Shown here in pieces: positions 18,452 through 26,597 of a stretch of 64,000 nucleotides of DNA. How positions within the stretch are numbered: position 1 is the first letter of the stretch; every line of letters begins with the position of its first letter. Position numbers and translations under genes: made by a program. This stretch comes from Bacteroidales bacterium UBA5382. GTDB taxonomy: Bacteria; Bacteroidota; Bacteroidia; Bacteroidales; Dysgonomonadaceae. The stretch is taken from the NCBI GenBank assembly GCA_002409745.1, contig DHOU01000040.1, forward strand, positions 79,397 to 143,396, written 5' to 3'. The notes below the pieces were generated by a model that saw only the letters and a program-made list of their open reading frames with translations, made no database searches and was not told the DNA's origin.

Positions 18452-20077
18452 ATGGGAAAATTAGTAATAGGAATCGACTATGGTACCGATTCGTGCAGGG
18501 CATTGATTGTCAATGCGGAGTCGGGAGAAGAGATCGCGGTATCGGAATCGTATTATCGGCGGTGGAGGAACGGATGGTATTGCGATCCGTCGAAGAACCG
18601 CTACCGTCAACATCCGCAGGATTATATCGATTCGCTGGAAGAAGCCGTTCGCGGAGCGGTGTCTCAACTTCCTGCCGGAGCGGCGGAAGATATTGCCGCT
18701 TTGGGAATCGATACGACCGGCAGTACGCCCTGCCTGACGGACAGGAGCGGTACGCCGTTGGCTTTATTGCCGGAGTATGCGGAAGATCCGGATGCCATGT
18801 TTATCCTTTGGAAAGACCATACCTCTATCCGCGAAGCCGCGGAAATAAATGAGTTGGCGCATCGCAGGAACCCCGATTTCACGGCCCTTTCCGGAGGTAT
18901 TTATTCCTCCGAATGGTTTTGGGCTAAAGCGCTTCACGCGTTGCGGGAAAATGAAAGCATCCGGAAGGACGCGTATGCCATTATCGAGCATTGCGATTGG
19001 ATGCCGGCATTGCTTACCGGTCGGTTAAGGCCCGAAGAAGTCAAACGCAGCCGATGCGCCGCGGGGCATAAAGGGATGTGGGCGGAAGAGTGGGGCGGTT
19101 ATCCGTCGCAGGAGTTTCTTTCACGGCTCGATCCTTTGTTCGACGGTTTTGCCGGGCATTTGAGCAACGAAACCTACACCGGCGACATCCCGGCCGGAGA
19201 ACTCACCCAAGAGTGGGCGGAACGCCTGGGATTGCGCAAAGAGACAAAAGTGGCCGTGGGCATCATCGATGCGCATGCCGGAGCCGTCGGAGCCGGAATA
19301 AAAGCGCATACGATGGTTAAGATTGTCGGCACGTCGACCTGCGATATTGTGGTTACTCCGAAGGAAGATATGAAAGAGAAGTTTGTCCCCGGCATCAGCG
19401 GGCAAGTCGATGGCTCGGTTATTCCGGGATATATCGGTTTGGAGGCGGGGCAATCGGCTTTCGGCGATATCTATGCCTGGTTTAAGCACCTTCTCTCATG
19501 GACGTTGCAGGGTGTGGAAGCCGGCGAAGCGCTTATTTCGCGTATCTTGCCGGCTCTTAATGAAGAAGCGTCGAAACTTACGGTGATGGAAAACGATCCG
19601 GTGGCTTGTGATTGGTTCAACGGCCGTCGCACGCCTTATGCCGATCAAAAATTACAGGGCGGCCTTTTCGGATTGACATTGGGCACGACGCCGGCGCAGA
19701 TTTATAAAAGTCTGGTAGAAGCGACGGCTTTCGGTTCGCGGGCTATAATGGAACATATTGAAAAAGAAGGAATCGAGATTGCAGAGGTTATCGGAGTAGG
19801 GGGTATTTCCCTGAAATCGCCCTATGTAATGCAAACGTTGAGCGATGTGATGGGCATTCCTATCAAGATAGCCGCTACACAACAAGCCGGAGCGTTGGGT
19901 GCGGCTATAGGCGCTTCGGTAGCGGCCGGTTGTTTCGACTCGGTGCAGAACGCTCAAAAGGTTTTGGTACAAAAACATCTGACCGTATATTATCCGCAAG
20001 ATAAACATCGGAAAGCATATGATGTACTCTATAACCGATACCTTAAAGCCGGGATTTTTATGCAGGATTTCCGGTAA
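18452..20077 (+). CDS. araB: FGGY-family ribulokinase (AraB-like)
   Basis: A cytoplasmic ATP-dependent sugar kinase of 541 residues. The N-terminal phosphate motif DYGTDSCRALIV is at 9-20, IDTTGST near 89, GTSTCDIVV near 295 (the ribulokinase-type variant) and the FGGY signature VIGVGGISLKSPYVMQ near 447. Overall pattern is AraB/ribulokinase rather than L-fuculokinase (FucK) or rhamnulokinase. Ribulokinases accept both L- and D-ribulose, so downstream of a D-arabinose isomerase it would yield D-ribulose-5-phosphate, which enters the pentose phosphate pathway without an aldolase. It is the last gene of the operon and is followed by a terminator. Confidence 0.92.
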   Translation: MGKLVIGIDYGTDSCRALIVNAESGEEIAVSESYYRRWRNGWYCDPSKNRYRQHPQDYIDSLEEAVRGAVSQLPAGAAEDIAALGIDTTGSTPCLTDRSGTPLALLPEYAEDPDAMFILWKDHTSIREAAEINELAHRRNPDFTALSGGIYSSEWFWAKALHALRENESIRKDAYAIIEHCDWMPALLTGRLRPEEVKRSRCAAGHKGMWAEEWGGYPSQEFLSRLDPLFDGFAGHLSNETYTGDIPAGELTQEWAERLGLRKETKVAVGIIDAHAGAVGAGIKAHTMVKIVGTSTCDIVVTPKEDMKEKFVPGISGQVDGSVIPGYIGLEAGQSAFGDIYAWFKHLLSWTLQGVEAGEALISRILPALNEEASKLTVMENDPVACDWFNGRRTPYADQKLQGGLFGLTLGTTPAQIYKSLVEATAFGSRAIMEHIEKEGIEIAEVIGVGGISLKSPYVMQTLSDVMGIPIKIAATQQAGALGAAIGASVAAGCFDSVQNAQKVLVQKHLTVYYPQDKHRKAYDVLYNRYLKAGIFMQDFR

Positions 20078-20082
20078 AAGAT

Positions 20083-20118
20083 AAGCGAGGGTACCGTTTC
20101 GAACGATGCCCCCGCTTT
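20083..20118. terminator. Bidirectional intrinsic terminator
   Basis: AAGCGAGGG (20083-20091) pairs with CCCCCGCTT (20109-20117), allowing one mismatch, in the 76-bp gap between convergent genes. T-rich or A-rich flanks exist on both sides. Confidence 0.65.
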
Positions 20119-20153
20119 AAATATTTCACATAAGAGTAAGAGAGAATTTGTTA

Positions 20154-22061
20154 TTAAACAATTTCTACCAGCGGTACTCCTTCTTTCACTACATCCCCTG
20201 CCTGAACGAATATACGGCGCACGGTTCCGGAAAGTTCGGATGTGATGTCATTTTCCATCTTCATCGCTTCAAGAATCAGTAAATTGTCACCTTTCTTTAC
20301 TGTCTCGCCTTCTTTTACGAGGACTTCGATAATATTACCCGGCATCGGGCTCTGAATATATTGTCCTTTCGGTCCTGAAGGTTCGGCATCCTGAACGTGT
20401 TGCTGTTGCGAAGCCTGCGACTGTTCGCTTTTTTGCGTATGGCTACCGCCATTTGCTTCAAATTCTTTTTTGCGCAGATTTCTTAAGAAATTGGTCGCCA
20501 CCGCAGGGAACAATTCGAGCAAAAGTTGATCTTTTTCATCTTTTGCCAAGTGAACGCTTCCGTACTCTTCCAAAACAGGATTGTCCTGACTTTTATAAGT
20601 CGAAGTATCGTAAGGCGTTTCTTCTCGGGTGCCGGCAATTTGCAAGCGGAATTCGGGATTCACCGGGACGGGGGTTTTACCATATTCCCCTTTTACAAGG
20701 GCCACAAATTGGTTGGAAGCATTGGCATATTTCGGCCGTCCGTTTTTCAGGTTTAAAGCCGAACTTACCGCTTGAGCTCCTACAATTTGACTGGTAGGAG
20801 TTACCAATGGAGGTAACCCTGCATCCAAACGGACACTGGGGATGAGCTTCATGGCGTCATCCAAAATGTCCAACGAATTGAATTGCTTTAATTGAGCAAC
20901 CATATTCGTGTACATACCTCCCGGAATTTCGGCGTTCTTAACACGCTCATCGGCTTTCGGGAAATTGAAGTAAGTTTCAATAGCGTGGCAGGCGTCCAAT
21001 AGAGCTGCTTCGTCATTACGTTTAGCCGCTTCGATAGCTTTATCGAACTCTCTGTCGATTTCAGCGGGCAGGGTATCCGTAAGCGGATTGAATGGTTTCG
21101 GGAATTGTTTTACGGCATCGTAAGGATCCAATTCCTTACGTATATCGAACAACTCCTTGTTGATCTTGGCTACCGCTTCCATGTTTACATCCAATTCGAC
21201 ACCTAGTTTTTTACAGAAAATGTAAATTAACTCAAGCGCAGGCGCTGCGGGTCCTCCGGCGAAGTTCCAGATAACCGTGTCAACGATATCGGCACCGTAA
21301 ACAATGGCGGTAAGTACCGCTGCAAGGCCGTAACCGGGGGTGCAATGCGTATGGAAATCGACCGGAACGTTGATATGCTTTTTGAACAGCGGTATCAAGG
21401 CTGCTACGCGCGAAGGAGGAATAAGCCCGCTCATATCCTTGATGGTGATCATATCGGCTCCGAGGGCAAACATTTCTTTCGCTTTATTGAGGAAATACTC
21501 GTCGGTAAACACCGGGTTGTGCTTGGGTTTCGGAGTTTCTTCTTTTTTGGAGAACAGACCGAGGAATCCACCCTTTTTCGTTTCTTCCTGCGGGTCGTCA
21601 TCATATTTCGGATCGACCGTATAGCAAACGGCGCAATCGGCCATTCCTCCATATTTCTTAATCGACTTTACACTCGATTTGATGTTGTCTACGTCATTCA
21701 GGGCGTCGAAAATACGCATGATGTTGAGTCCTGAAGCGACGGCATTTTTAAAAAAACCGTCGATAATTTCATCGGGGTAGGGAGCATATCCGTATAAGTT
21801 CCGTCCTCGGGAAAGGGCCGTCAGTTTAGAAACATTCCCTACTGCGGCATGTATTTTTTCAAGCCGGTCCCAAGGGTTTTCATTCAGGTAACGCATTACC
21901 GAATCGGGAACAGCACCTCCCCAAACCTCCATTGCATAGAAGTTGGCATCCTTATAATACGGCAATACCCTGTCGACTTGCGACTGGTTCATGCGCGTAG
22001 CAAAAGCCGATTGCTGACCATCTCTCAATGTGAGATCTCTGATTAAAAGTTTCTGATTCAT
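20154..22061 (-). CDS. Biotin-dependent carboxyltransferase (oxaloacetate decarboxylase alpha / pyruvate carboxylase B type)
   Basis: A cytoplasmic enzyme of 635 residues that transfers carboxyl between oxaloacetate or pyruvate and biotin. The HMGL-like TIM barrel starts with RDLTLRDGQQS (residues 8-18) and contains the metal-site HTHCTPG. The carboxyltransferase-associated domain follows, then a Q-rich linker (SEQSQASQQQHVQDAE, about 545-560) and a biotinyl domain with ILEAMKMEND carrying the biotin Lys near residue 600. No genes for beta or gamma subunits of the sodium pump are adjacent, so whether it serves a pump, a two-subunit pyruvate carboxylase or another partner cannot be said. It has its own leader and a convergent terminator downstream. 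Confidence 0.92.
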   Translation of the reverse strand: MNQKLLIRDLTLRDGQQSAFATRMNQSQVDRVLPYYKDANFYAMEVWGGAVPDSVMRYLNENPWDRLEKIHAAVGNVSKLTALSRGRNLYGYAPYPDEIIDGFFKNAVASGLNIMRIFDALNDVDNIKSSVKSIKKYGGMADCAVCYTVDPKYDDDPQEETKKGGFLGLFSKKEETPKPKHNPVFTDEYFLNKAKEMFALGADMITIKDMSGLIPPSRVAALIPLFKKHINVPVDFHTHCTPGYGLAAVLTAIVYGADIVDTVIWNFAGGPAAPALELIYIFCKKLGVELDVNMEAVAKINKELFDIRKELDPYDAVKQFPKPFNPLTDTLPAEIDREFDKAIEAAKRNDEAALLDACHAIETYFNFPKADERVKNAEIPGGMYTNMVAQLKQFNSLDILDDAMKLIPSVRLDAGLPPLVTPTSQIVGAQAVSSALNLKNGRPKYANASNQFVALVKGEYGKTPVPVNPEFRLQIAGTREETPYDTSTYKSQDNPVLEEYGSVHLAKDEKDQLLLELFPAVATNFLRNLRKKEFEANGGSHTQKSEQSQASQQQHVQDAEPSGPKGQYIQSPMPGNIIEVLVKEGETVKKGDNLLILEAMKMENDITSELSGTVRRIFVQAGDVVKEGVPLVEIV

Positions 22062-22152
22062 ATCAAACTTGTCTTTCTTAAAATATTATTAATGTAAAAT
22101 ACATAACAAATTCGCATCAACTTAGTTTTAAAAAAAACTTTTAAAATAGAAT

Positions 22153-23832
22153 TTAATGCTTTTTAGAGTTCATTTGAGAAGCAAACTCCACAACAAGCTT
22201 ACGGTCTTCGACATAAATACCTTTTAAGGCTTTTACTACCTGCCGCGCATTTTGCTCGGGAACTTCGAAAAAGGAAAAGTTCTTCATCAGGTCGATCCGT
22301 CCCACGCGTACTTTGCCTGGAACATAGTCGTTGAGAAAACCCATTAAGTTGGCCGGATTGGCGCCATCGATTTTTCCTATATTGATAAAGAGACGGGTAT
22401 ATCCTTTTTCGGGCTGACGGTTATTTTTATCCCCTCTGTCGTATTTATCCCCCCGTTCGTTTTTCCGGTTGCGGGTACGTTCGTTTTTCGAATAGGATTG
22501 TTCGGAAGGTTCTTCTATTTCCTCGGCCTTTTGATAATAGTCGATCAAGCGGTTGAATTCGAGCGAAACGACACGCTTTATGACATCTTCCTTATCGAGC
22601 CAGTCGAGTTTACGGAAGATGGAAGGAAGCAAACGTTCTATTTCTTCTTCGTTGACTTTTACTTTTTCAATCTTATCGACGAAGTTGAACAATTGTTTTT
22701 CGCAGATGATGTCGCCTGCAGGAATATTCTCCTTTTCGAACGTCTTATTGATAGTCTTTTCTATCTGTTTGATTTTCCCTTTTTCCTTGGTGTGGATGAT
22801 GGAAATGGATGTCCCCGCTTTTCCGGCTCGTCCCGTACGTCCGCTGCGGTGGGTGTATACTTCCAAGTCGTCCGGCAGGCCGAAATTGATGACGTGGGTA
22901 ATATCGTCGACATCCAAACCGCGGGCGGCAACGTCGGTAGCGACTAAGATCTGGAGGTTTCGCTGGCGGAATTTGTTCATTACATAATCGCGCTGCGCCT
23001 GCGACAGGTCGCCGTGAAGCGAGTCGGCGTCGTAACCGTCCTGAATAAGTTTGTCGGCGATTTCCTGCGTATCTTTGCGGGTGCGGCAAAACACGATGCC
23101 GTAAATATTGGGGTAATAATCCACAATCCGTTTCAGGGCGAGATATTTATCTTTTGCATGCACCATAAAATAGATATGCTTCACGTTTTGCGCCCCTTCG
23201 TTTTTACGGCCGATAATAATTTCGACGGGATCGGACATGTATTTTTTGGTGATTTTGGCAATCTCCTGGGGCATGGTAGCCGAAAAGAGCAACATGCTGC
23301 GGTCTTGCGGCACGCTGGAAAGGATTTCATCGATACTTTCGGTAAATCCCATGTTGAGCATTTCGTCCGCTTCATCGAGGATGACGGTGTGTACGTTGGC
23401 GAGGGACACCGTTTTACGCTTAATCAAGTCGATAAGGCGTCCGGGAGTGGCGACAACGATTTGGACGCCGCGCTTCAGCGTTTTTATCTGGCTTTCGATA
23501 CTCGATCCGCCGTAAACGGGAAGGATTTTGAGGCCTTTGACATATTGCGAAATCTCGGTGAGGTCGCCGGCAATTTGCAGGCACAGCTCACGGGTAGGGC
23601 AAAGAATCAGCGTTTGGGGAGATAATAGTCCGATGTCGGTTTTCTGGATGACGGGGATGCCGAAAGCGGCGGTTTTACCGGTACCCGTTTGCGCTAAAGC
23701 GATAATATCGCGGGTATTGCTTAATAGTTGCGGGATGACTTGCTCCTGCACGGGCATCGGTTGTTCGAAACCCATTTCCTGAATTGCCCGCAATATCTCG
23801 GGAGCAACTCCTAGTTGTTCAAATGTACTCAT
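22153..23832 (-). CDS. deaD: DEAD-box ATP-dependent RNA helicase with C-terminal DbpA-type RNA-binding domain
   Basis: A cytoplasmic RNA helicase of 559 residues, probably acting in ribosome assembly and cold-shock RNA unfolding. Motifs in order: Q motif (near 21-30, MPVQEQVIPQ), I AQTGTGKT (near 48), II DEAD (near 155), III SATMP (near 185), and VI HRSGRTGRAG (near 330). After a basic, low-complexity linker (RTRNRKNERGDKYDRGDKNN) there is a DbpA/CsdA RNA-binding fold (RLFINIGKIDGANPANLMGF). Its transcript starts about 183 bases upstream, giving a long leader, which is also a feature of E. coli deaD/csdA. Confidence 0.95.
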   Translation of the reverse strand: MSTFEQLGVAPEILRAIQEMGFEQPMPVQEQVIPQLLSNTRDIIALAQTGTGKTAAFGIPVIQKTDIGLLSPQTLILCPTRELCLQIAGDLTEISQYVKGLKILPVYGGSSIESQIKTLKRGVQIVVATPGRLIDLIKRKTVSLANVHTVILDEADEMLNMGFTESIDEILSSVPQDRSMLLFSATMPQEIAKITKKYMSDPVEIIIGRKNEGAQNVKHIYFMVHAKDKYLALKRIVDYYPNIYGIVFCRTRKDTQEIADKLIQDGYDADSLHGDLSQAQRDYVMNKFRQRNLQILVATDVAARGLDVDDITHVINFGLPDDLEVYTHRSGRTGRAGKAGTSISIIHTKEKGKIKQIEKTINKTFEKENIPAGDIICEKQLFNFVDKIEKVKVNEEEIERLLPSIFRKLDWLDKEDVIKRVVSLEFNRLIDYYQKAEEIEEPSEQSYSKNERTRNRKNERGDKYDRGDKNNRQPEKGYTRLFINIGKIDGANPANLMGFLNDYVPGKVRVGRIDLMKNFSFFEVPEQNARQVVKALKGIYVEDRKLVVEFASQMNSKKH

Positions 23833-24015
23833 CTGTTTTTTGTTATATTAATTGGTGAAAGTATCCCAAACGATCTCTCTACCCCCACATAACGACGAAA
23901 GAAAAGATGAGAGGAGCGCTCGATAATACGTACGTTTTGATTAAAAAAAGAGAAATGCGGCACATAGGCTGCTCATCCGTCCGGATGGAAGGATCTAGAT
24001 AACCCTGATTGAAAT
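23833..24015 (-). promoter_or_regulatory. Long 5' leader of the DEAD-box helicase gene
   Basis: About 183 bases of untranslated leader are implied by the promoter at 24022-24053. It can form short hairpins: CCTGATT/AATCAGG (24003-24018 on the plus strand, overlapping the start site) and CATCC/GGATG near 23970-23983, plus the palindrome GAGCGCTC near 23932-23939. Leader length and structure suggest post-transcriptional, possibly cold-responsive, control. Confidence 0.5.
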
Positions 24016-24021
24016 CAGGTG

Positions 24022-24053
24022 CAAAAGTAGTTAAATATATTTATATCACCAAA
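24022..24053 (-). promoter_or_regulatory. Promoter (-33 TTTG, -7 TACTTTTG) for deaD
   Basis: On the minus strand TTTG (24050-24053) is followed after 20 bases by TACTTTTG (24022-24029), an excellent match to the Bacteroidota promoter in both elements and spacing. It begins immediately after the stop codon of the upstream phosphatase-like gene. Confidence 0.75.
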
Positions 24054-24054
24054 G

Positions 24055-25122
24055 TTAATAAGGATAGAGCAAGTATTTTTTTAATAAAATCTTTTTGCCG
24101 GAACCCACATTCAGTTCTTTTTCCAAATAGTTATCGACCGAGCCATACTGTTGTTTAATGTGGTCGATGACATAATTGATGTAAGCCCTGTTCACCGAAA
24201 GCATGGCCGTAATGGCTTCCTGCATATATTCGGGAAGACTTTGTGCGTTTTCGACCGTTGCGGATATGTCGATCACACGGTTGGAAAGGAGATAATCGTC
24301 TTGTATCACATTTTCGGGAACGCCGATGGCATAGAGGATAAAATACGAAGCAAGGCCTACCCGGTCTTTGCCGAGTGAGCCGGTTAGGAGTATGGGATAA
24401 TTACCCTCATCGATAAGGATGTTAAACATTTCGGAGAATGCGGGTTTGTAGTTTTCTACGATTCCCACGTACGATTCCTGTACAAAGCGGATGGCATCGC
24501 TGCGATTAAAGTCTTCGTCGCGAAGCTGCTCATCGAGTTTTTCGGCGTCCATCAGGCTGATGGGTACCGCTATCCGGCGTATGCCGGGATGCAGGAGAAT
24601 GGGATACTTCTTCGCCGTTTTCTCCGAGCGAAAGTCGATAATGGTTTTAATGCCTAACTTTCGGATTTTGTCTTGATCGGCGAGGGTGGCGGTTGAGAGA
24701 TTCCCGGAACGGTAGATTCTGCCCCATCGCATTTGTTTGTTATCGGAAGTGAAATAACCGCCCACATCGCGAAAGTTCTTAATTTCATCCATTTCGATGA
24801 TGCGGTTGGCGACGATTCCGGAATTGGCCCCTTTTGTTTTGAGAAGAAAATATTCGCGGAATCCCGATTCGGAAGGGTTTATCAGGGCCACCTGATCGGT
24901 GATTTTATACGATTGGAGCGAAGCGAAGTCATTGAGTGAGCTGTCGGAAGGCGAGGAGTAAATCGCTATTTCCCCCTCCTGGTCGGGGCTCACTTCCCAC
25001 TTCAATAAATAATCGCCGTCGGTATTTTTTTCAACCACGGATGATATTTTTACCGTAGAGATACATCCTGTCGAAAGAGCCGACAAGACGAGTAGGGATG
25101 ATATGAAATATAGTTTCCTCAC
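24055..25122 (-). CDS. Tyrosine-phosphatase-like lipoprotein, catalytic Cys missing
   Basis: A predicted lipoprotein (signal peptide ending LSTGC) with a fibronectin-like N-terminal segment (WEVSPDQEGEIAIYSSPSD) and a Y_phosphatase3-type domain beginning NFRDVGGY. In this family the active loop is HCxxGKDRxG. Here residues 247-254 read TGSLGKDR: the His-Cys pair is Thr-Gly, encoded ACC GGC, while Arg254 is kept. Without the nucleophile it should not work as a Cys-dependent phosphatase; it may bind phospho-ligands or be decaying. The frame is otherwise intact. I chose the GTG at 25122, which gives a compact signal peptide; a TTG at 25143 adds seven residues. Confidence 0.85.
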   Translation of the reverse strand: MRKLYFISSLLVLSALSTGCISTVKISSVVEKNTDGDYLLKWEVSPDQEGEIAIYSSPSDSSLNDFASLQSYKITDQVALINPSESGFREYFLLKTKGANSGIVANRIIEMDEIKNFRDVGGYFTSDNKQMRWGRIYRSGNLSTATLADQDKIRKLGIKTIIDFRSEKTAKKYPILLHPGIRRIAVPISLMDAEKLDEQLRDEDFNRSDAIRFVQESYVGIVENYKPAFSEMFNILIDEGNYPILLTGSLGKDRVGLASYFILYAIGVPENVIQDDYLLSNRVIDISATVENAQSLPEYMQEAITAMLSVNRAYINYVIDHIKQQYGSVDNYLEKELNVGSGKKILLKKYLLYPY

Positions 25123-25303
25123 TGTTTTTTTTATTAGTAACAAGCAAATATAGTCAAAACATTGTTTCTAAAAGCCATTGAAATGTATATTAACAATAAA
25201 TGGGCGATATGAAACTTTTTTTTGCGACTGTACGCCTCCTTCTGACTTCCCCAAAAAGGGTTCTGTATTTATCCGTCGCTGTTTGTGTTTTTTGAGGTGA
25301 CGG

Positions 25304-25321
25304 CCGACTTGCGGAAGTCGG
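25304..25321. promoter_or_regulatory. Palindrome upstream of the nhaA promoter
   Basis: CCGACTT (25304-25310) and AAGTCGG (25315-25321) form a perfect 7-bp inverted repeat with a 4-base centre, ending 11 bases before the nhaA -7 element. It covers the -33 region, so an operator is plausible; a regulator is not known. Confidence 0.45.
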
Positions 25322-25332
25322 ATATTAATTTG

Positions 25333-25340
25333 TATTTTTG
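25333..25340 (+). promoter_or_regulatory. -7 promoter element for nhaA
   Basis: TATTTTTG matches TAnnTTTG and lies 20 bases before the nhaA ATG. Confidence 0.6.
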
Positions 25341-25360
25341 CGCCGGCATATTAAACGGAT

Positions 25361-26509
25361 ATGGGAAAGTTTCAGACTTTATTGAATAATGAAAAGACGA
25401 GCGGGTTTGTACTGATTGCGTGCACACTGTTGTCGTTGTTCATGGCTAATTCGGGCTTCGGGGAAAGTTATCAATCCATCTGGACTTTTCCCTTGGGAGC
25501 GCATTCGGCGGAACATTGGATTAACGACGGATTGATGGTCGTCTTCTTTCTGTTGGTCGGGTTGGAGCTGGTCGATGAATTATACCGGGGGAGGCTTTCC
25601 TCTTTCCAAACCGCCATGCTTCCTTTGTCGGGGGCGTTGGGAGGTATGTTGCTTCCGGCCGCGATTTATTTGATGTGGAACGCCGGTATGCCCACCGCAT
25701 CGGGCTTCGGCATTCCGATGGCGACCGATATTGCTTTTGCTTTGGCTTTTCTTTCGCTCATGGGTAACCGCGTTCCTCCGGGATTGAAAGTCTTTTTGAT
25801 GGCGCTGGCGGTGATTGACGATCTGGGAGCGATTATCGTAATCGCCGTCTTTTATTCGTCGGCCATCGACGGGATGTTTCTCGCGCTGGCCTTAGGCTTG
25901 TTTGCGCTGTTGTTGCTGTTGAATAAAGTTTTTCATGTGAAGACATTGGCCGTTTACCTGATAGGGGGGATTGCGATGTGGTATTGCATGCATTATTCGG
26001 GAGTGCATGCTACCATTGCCGGAGTGCTGTTGGCCATCACCATTCCGAACAACAGGGATCTTACACAAAGTCCCGCGGTGCGGTTGCGGCACGCATTGCA
26101 TTATCCGGTGTATTTCTTTGTTTTACCGCTTTTTGCTTTGTCCAATACGGCGATACCGCTCGATGGCGATTTGTTCGGCACATTCCATGAACCGTTTGCC
26201 GTAGGCATTCTATTGGGATTGGTCGTGGGTAAGCCGATAGGCATTACATTCTTTTCGTGGTTATCAGTAGGTGTGGGGCTATGCCGTCTTCCGTCGGGAG
26301 TGAAGTGGAAGCAATTGTTCGGCGCGGGATTGTTGGGCGGAATCGGTTTCACGATGTCGATTTTTATCACGTTGTTGGCGTTCTCGGGGAATAATCATTA
26401 TGTAAACGGGGCCAAATGGACGATTATGCTTTCGTCTTTATTGGCGGCTGCGGCCGGATTAGTGTGGCTGTCGTTCGTCTTGCCGAAGAAACAAAAAAAG
26501 GAACGCTAA
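25361..26509 (+). CDS. nhaA: Na+/H+ antiporter NhaA
   Basis: An inner-membrane antiporter that exports Na+ in exchange for protons and controls pH and sodium homeostasis. The 382 residues and about 12 hydrophobic helices match the family. The paired transport aspartates are in ALAVIDDLGAI (near residue 150), preceded by MPTASGFGIPMATDIAFALAF with its conserved Asp, and GLLGGIGFTMSIFI lies in the C-terminal half. It stands alone with its own promoter and an upstream palindrome, divergent from the phosphatase-like gene. Confidence 0.97.
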   Translation: MGKFQTLLNNEKTSGFVLIACTLLSLFMANSGFGESYQSIWTFPLGAHSAEHWINDGLMVVFFLLVGLELVDELYRGRLSSFQTAMLPLSGALGGMLLPAAIYLMWNAGMPTASGFGIPMATDIAFALAFLSLMGNRVPPGLKVFLMALAVIDDLGAIIVIAVFYSSAIDGMFLALALGLFALLLLLNKVFHVKTLAVYLIGGIAMWYCMHYSGVHATIAGVLLAITIPNNRDLTQSPAVRLRHALHYPVYFFVLPLFALSNTAIPLDGDLFGTFHEPFAVGILLGLVVGKPIGITFFSWLSVGVGLCRLPSGVKWKQLFGAGLLGGIGFTMSIFITLLAFSGNNHYVNGAKWTIMLSSLLAAAAGLVWLSFVLPKKQKKER

Positions 26510-26597
26510 AAGGATGTATCGCCCCGAATGAAAATCGATTTATTCATACACCGGAGTAAAAAAACAGGCCGTCCGGTTCCTTCTCCGTCGCGTTTGC

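Noticed and set aside
2576..20077. Standard L-fucose catabolic operon
   Set aside because: The kinase is ribulokinase-like, and fuculose-1-phosphate aldolase and fucosidases are absent, so the plain reading was not accepted; L-fucose use cannot be fully excluded.
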